64,000 nt of DNA from Plectrocnemia conspersa (Eukaryota; Arthropoda; Insecta; Trichoptera; Polycentropodidae). The stretch lies in assembly GCA_009617715.1 (NCBI GenBank), contig VTFK01000461.1:1-64000 (forward strand), read 5' to 3'. Position 1 is the stretch's first letter. Each line of letters starts with the position of its first letter. Below the pieces are notes generated by a model. It did no database searches and had not been told where the DNA came from. It was given only the letters and a program-made list of their open reading frames with translations. This document shows, piece after piece, positions 59,956 to 64,000 of the stretch. A program made the translations under genes and the position numbers.

Positions 59956-61081
59956 ATCACAACTAGTCTCCAATTCGAGTAATCGAGTACTCGATACTCG
60001 AGTATTTTTGTCTATTTTTCAAGTACTTGATAATCGAGCATTTTGAAAATTACTCGATTAATACTCGAAATTCAAAAATTTTGAAATATTTCAGAAACAA
60101 AAATAACTTTAACTCGGTCCGGTAAAGGTTAACGTCTTGCTTTTATTTGGCGTTTATGCCCGAAGTCCCGAGTTAGAGCGGTTACTATCAGGTATAATTT
60201 TTTCATAGTTCCATAGTTGCATAGTTCCGGTCGTCGGCTATGTTAGTGGGTACGACGGAGAAATTTCTTTTATGTTTTCTGTTCGACAGTCCCGACTTAT
60301 CTAATTTATGGCAATGAACAATATGAAATATCAACAAAATTTTTTAGGTTTTATGACTATGCAGTTGTAGCGTAAAGTGTTGTAAATTGTTTATACTAAT
60401 CCCTCAGCTTAAAATATAAATCAAAACAATTGTGTGTTTTAAAGGCATGTAAAAGTAAAGTCAGTTCTTTGCGAACCGTTTAGCTCTAGAGTGAAAGGGA
60501 TTCACCCAAATACATCTTCGAAGGATATAGATTTAAATTCTTCGCATTAATCAGAAGGAGTAGAATATTGTATATTGTTAAGAAAAAAAATCTATTCAAG
60601 AAGAATTACAAAATGATATTTTGTCAATAGTCGAAGGAAATAAGAGAAAACCAGAGAAGGGAATGAAAGAAGAGAACATAAAAAGAGAGTTCAAAAAATT
60701 TTATATCTATAAAAAGCGAACAGATATAAATTAGAAGCCTTATCCAACGCGTTAATGACAATAAGACCAACATCAAGAGCAACGAAAAGGGTTTTTTCCA
60801 TAACGGGAATAATAAAACCAAAGGCTAGCAGTAATATTAAATTCGAGACACTTTTTGCATTATTGTTTTTAAAAAGTATGTTTGTGAAGTTAAAATAATT
60901 GTAAAAATTAACATACCAAGTATTTTATTTATTTATTTATATGTGCACGAATTTGAATAATAGCTATTTTGGTACATTTGGTAAATACTCGAAAGTACTC
61001 GAGTACTCGAGTATTTTAAAATTTTAATATTCGATACTCGAGTAGTTGATGGTTCGAGTAATTGGAGACTCTAATCACAAC
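59956..61081. mobile_element. hAT-family non-autonomous element (59964-61073) with 8-bp target duplication
   Basis: ATCACAAC occurs immediately outside both ends (59956-59963 and 61074-61081). The ends are TAGTCTCCAATT and AATTGGAGACTCTA (TAG-GTCTCCAATT inverted, 2-bp indel). Both ends carry clustered TACTCGA/TCGAGTA motifs, the kind of subterminal repeats hAT transposases bind. Eight-bp duplications and TAG/CAG ends are diagnostic of hAT. At 1,110 bp it keeps only a scrap of transposase (see 60663-60898), so it is an internally deleted copy. Confidence 0.92.
60663..60898 (+). pseudogene. hAT transposase C-terminal dimerisation domain remnant
   Basis: A first frame reads MKEENIKREFKKFYIYKKRT and stops. 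Shifted by one base, the frame at 60734-60898 reads EALSNALMTIRPTSRATKRV, then FSITGIIKPKAS...LFALLFLKS. The pattern L-x-N-A-L-x-T-I-x-P-T-S-x-x-x-x-R-x-F-S...L-x-F-L-K-S is the hAT dimerisation region. The catalytic core and BED finger are gone. It lies inside the TIR-bounded element on the plus strand. Confidence 0.85.
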
Positions 61082-61850
61082 CCATCTTAATTTTATTTTA
61101 ATTATTTTTTACGATATTTATCCACGGGATTAGAAAAATATTAAAAAACCTAATATTCCATGCTTTGTTTGAAAGGCCAACTGAAAGATATACGCTTAGG
61201 GAGGTATCATTATATAGAGTTAGACAATACAGCCATTGTTCTATGAAATATTTTTTATTCTGATTTTTTACAATATACATATATGTTATTCTCTATAAAC
61301 ATAAATTGCTATTATTAAATACATATAAATATAATTAATCATCACAATAATTATCCGTGATATTTGTAAACTTTAGGAAAAGCTATTTTAAAAAACTATG
61401 ATCTATGTAAGATTTGAACCTAGGTCTTACAAGTATTATATAAGTCATCATGTTGATTTCAAAAGTTGCTTTATATATTTATAGTTATTACATAAATTAT
61501 GATGTATTGTATTGTATCACAAATATATTGTCAGAAAAAAATATTAGATCTTTTACCAAATAATTCTGGTAAAATTATTCTTATCTTTGGATTTACATGT
61601 TTTATTGAACCATAATTATTTTAAACGAAGTGGTCATCCAAATGTATTAGTACACGAGAAAACTACAAAATTACACAGTATAAGAATCTACTATTTTTAT
61701 CTTTCTATAAAAGCATTTATATTTATTTTCTTCCATAAATTAAAAAATGGTTTGAACTCGAAATAGAAAATATATTTAATATTTTATGAACACTGATTAG
61801 TACTTTTTTATAAAAAAATAAAAATAATCTTTGAAGAAGTATAAAACAGT
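61082..61850. other. AT-rich stretch, nothing firm
   Basis: A tRNA-like B box on minus (GGTTCAAATCT, ~61411-61421) lacks the rest of a tRNA. Otherwise nothing. Confidence 0.5.
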
Positions 61851-61851
61851 A

Positions 61852-63124
61852 GATCAAAATTCATACTGTAATCTTCGAGCGTCTCATTTTAAAAAGGATT
61901 TTACCTACGATAAATAAAACAATACCAAATTTCCAATTCGGTTTTAGATCCGGCCATTCGACCGCACACCAACTCACTCGAGTTGTCGAATTTATTTCGA
62001 AAAAATTTAATATCCGTAAGGATACCGGCATGGCTCTTTTGGACATCGCGAAGGCTTTTGACACAGTTTGGCACGATGGATTAATATATAAACTTCTTAA
62101 AGCTGAAACACCACTTCCACTCGTCCGTATAATCGACGACTATCTACGTGATAGAACATTTACGGTCACCATAAAAGGTGAAAATTCAAACCCAAGAAAA
62201 GTCCCGATGGGAGTTCCGCAAGGCAGTATTCTCGGCCCTCATCTATTCTCCGTATATATTCATGACGTTCCCGTGCCACAAAATTGTCAACTCGCGCTAT
62301 ATGCGGATGACCTAGCGATCTATACCTGCTCATCAAGCAGAAAATAATTGCCAGAAGACTGGAATTTGGCTTGCAAAAACTGCGAAATTTCTACAGTAAG
62401 TGGAAAATTAAAATAAATTATTCAAAAACAGAAACCATCATGTTCTCTCGCAGATCAAAAGCGGCCATGCCATCACGTATTGTAATGAATGGTGAGGCGA
62501 TTCCTTGGGCAAGATCAGTAAAATACCTAGGTCTCCACTTAGATTCCCGTCTTAACTGGAAAAGACAATTAGAGAACATCAGACAAAAGGTCTTTCAGCA
62601 ATTTCAGCTCTAGCTCCCATATTTAGAAGAAGAAGTGGTCTCAGTAGTAAAACAAACTCTTGTTGTATAAAACAATGATACGACCACTACTTACTTATGG
62701 CGCTCCCGTGTGGTCCAGTTTATCTAATAGCTCCTACAGAAAAAATAGGCGTAATTCAAAATAAGTGTTTGAGAATTTCAGTAAATGCCCACCCCAGGAT
62801 TAGCCTCAACCAACTTCACTTCAGAAGTGAACGTATGGAGACCATAAAGGACTTTTGCCATAGACAGACCTTTAACTTCTATAGGAATTTAAAAACAATA
62901 AGAGCACCAACACCTGTCTCACTGATATTGGCAAATACAACCTTAATGACCTACCGTTTAGGTATAAACATAAACTACCTAAACATATCTTAAGAGATGA
63001 ACCGTCCGAGAAGTTCAACCATCTGCGTCCAGGTGATTACTGCTGTGATACCTGTAAGTCCCCGGAGAGTGTAGGGGCGCCAACTGTTCGATTTCGAATT
63101 CGTGCCGGAGGCGCTCGCCGCTAA
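61852..63124 (+). pseudogene. 5'-truncated Jockey-clade non-LTR retrotransposon, reverse-transcriptase pseudogene
   Basis: Begins abruptly within the RT at IFERLILKRILPTI; FQFGFRSGHSTAHQLTRVVE follows, then MALLDIAKAFDTVWHDGLIY, PMGVPQGSILGPHLFSVYIH and LALYADDLAIY (catalytic YADD). A one-base loss in an A-run near 62342 gives a stop. Frames then continue as KLRNFYSKWKIKINYSKTET, VKYLGLHLDSRLNW, and (other frames) LAPIFRRRSGLSS, TMIRPLLTYGAPVWSSLSNS, IGVIQNKCLRISVNAHPRIS, ending DYCCDTCKSPESVGAPTV and TAA at 63124. At least five single-base shifts, mostly in homopolymers, disable it. RT and C-terminal domains are otherwise complete, so insertion is fairly recent. The 3' UTR end is not resolved. 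Confidence 0.92.
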
Positions 63125-63585
63125 CTTCGGCACTCACGATTAAACCTTTATTATATGTAAACCTCTTAAGGCGAGTACATCAATTTTCCATTATTGAATA
63201 TATTTTTGTTATTGTTAATTAGTTGTAAGCTGTTAATTTGTTAGATTTCTCGTCTAAGATTGGTGTGAAAGTTAGTTTTAAATTTTTAATTTATAATATA
63301 AAAATAAAATTCGCAAAGAGGTTTTTGTCAACTTTTCCTCTATAAATAAATGTAATAACATTGCAAAGTTAAACATAGATTATCTTGATTTTGTAGACTT
63401 GATTTCGTAATTAAGGAAATAACTAAGGTTAGGTATTTAATATTGTGTAATTGGATATTTATGTTTTTGAAAACATGTATACGAATTATGAAAATAAAGA
63501 CCTTGTAAAATTAAATTTTTTAAAATTCATACTGTTTCAATTGCGATCGAGTACATTTTAATATACCTGTGTATATAAAAAAGTA
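63125..63585. other. AT-rich stretch, probably includes the Jockey 3' UTR
   Basis: No poly(A)-tail boundary is clear. AATAAA-like signals and A-rich runs near 63300 are the likeliest end. Confidence 0.35.
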
Positions 63586-63589
63586 TATG

Positions 63590-63925
63590 GAGGGTTTCAC
63601 GCGAAAACAGCCGTCTTACTTTCCCCATGTCCACCTACATGGCACTTTACAACTTACGATCACATTATCATGAAAATCTATCGTTAAAAATACATTATCG
63701 TCCATCACGATCCCTTTCCTGGGTCCGTCCATTGTACGAGGAAAATAATCAGCCGAGAACCCTCGGCTATCCCATTGGCGACAGTAAAGAGCCAGGACCT
63801 TTGAATCACCGCCATTATGCAGATACACAGGGCCTCTAACATTATGAACTCTTTATGAGTTATGGACACGCTGTATGTGTCACGACAAGCTTTGGATCAA
63901 AGGAGATTACTTTTGCATTTACCGG
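63590..63925. promoter_or_regulatory. GC-richer non-coding island
   Basis: About 330 bp of balanced sequence with frames open on both strands (~70 codons each) but no motifs. It contains AGCCGAG-AACC-CTCGGCT (7-bp perfect hairpin near 63751-63768), CCTTTGAATC and GGATCAAAGGAGATTA (CTTTGA/TCAAAG TCF-type cores). Regulatory element preferred over exon. Confidence 0.33.
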
Positions 63926-64000
63926 AGTGGATTTATTGATGCTTACTTTATTCAAAACTCATTGAACAGGTGACTTTGAATTATTGACATTCAGAAAATA

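Noticed and set aside
60624..60821. 65-codon minus frame
   Set aside because: Antisense shadow of the hAT transposase remnant.
61395..61440. tRNA or SINE on the minus strand (B box GGTTCAAATCT)
   Set aside because: No A box at proper distance, no acceptor stem and no cloverleaf; the B-box match lies in a simple GTAAGA/TCTTAC inverted repeat.
61861..62064. 67-codon minus frame
   Set aside because: Antisense shadow of the Jockey reverse transcriptase.

Overview
This window is very AT-rich (by eye well over 75% A+T), gene-poor nuclear DNA from an arthropod, most likely an insect. The basis is: several insect-type transposons (Jockey-clade non-LTR retrotransposons, a mariner, a pogo-type MITE, a hAT derivative); eukaryotic splice signals; a TATA-less Inr+DPE promoter match; TTAGG-like sequence; and one intact gene for a multi-BIR/RING inhibitor-of-apoptosis protein. 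A hemipteran such as an aphid relative would fit the composition and transposon types, but the sequence alone does not prove it.

Layout. 0-7 kb: a possible 5' exon (to 586), a duplicated ~250-bp segment (1.1 and 2.0 kb), a GC-rich non-coding patch (2.55-2.96 kb), a possible first coding exon (3.43 kb), an ACCGGT repeat (4.46-4.75 kb), a ~200-bp TA microsatellite and an exon-like island at 6.9 kb. 7-19 kb: almost featureless AT-rich DNA with scattered GC-richer islands, a 22-nt-arm hairpin (14.34 kb) and a small split reading frame on the minus strand (18.93-19.37 kb). 21.5-22.3 kb: a foldback-like element with opposed arrays of GGTCAGAAT. 24.8-25.0 kb: a DDE transposase relic, followed by a diverged tandem repeat and a second TA microsatellite.

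30.5-32.05 kb holds the only clear protein-coding gene: a single-exon 505-aa protein with five BIR-type zinc modules and a C-terminal RING. BIR3 lacks its zinc-binding His and the RING has Tyr at one zinc-binding Cys. A decayed Jockey element (ORF1 zinc knuckles plus ORF2 endonuclease) lies 1 kb downstream.

35-52 kb: exon-like and conserved-element-like islands, a strong promoter plus first-exon candidate on + (TSS ~43349, ATG 43706, donor 43727), a Jockey reverse-transcriptase scrap on - (46.9 kb), a 1.4-kb TIR element with ACCGGT termini (49.8-51.1 kb), an exon-like island on - (51.3-51.55 kb) and a CCAAT/AAGATGGCC first-exon candidate on + (51.8-52.06 kb). 52.7-64 kb: a pogo-type MITE, a dead mariner on -, GC-rich homeodomain-site-rich patches, a 199-bp MITE, a hAT derivative with a perfect 8-bp target duplication, and a 5'-truncated, frameshifted Jockey reverse transcriptase.

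Read together, this looks like intergenic or giant-intron DNA holding probable regulatory islands and transposon debris, with one intact apoptosis-family gene. Nothing ties the genes into one pathway. Exon, promoter and regulatory-island calls are inferences and are scored low.
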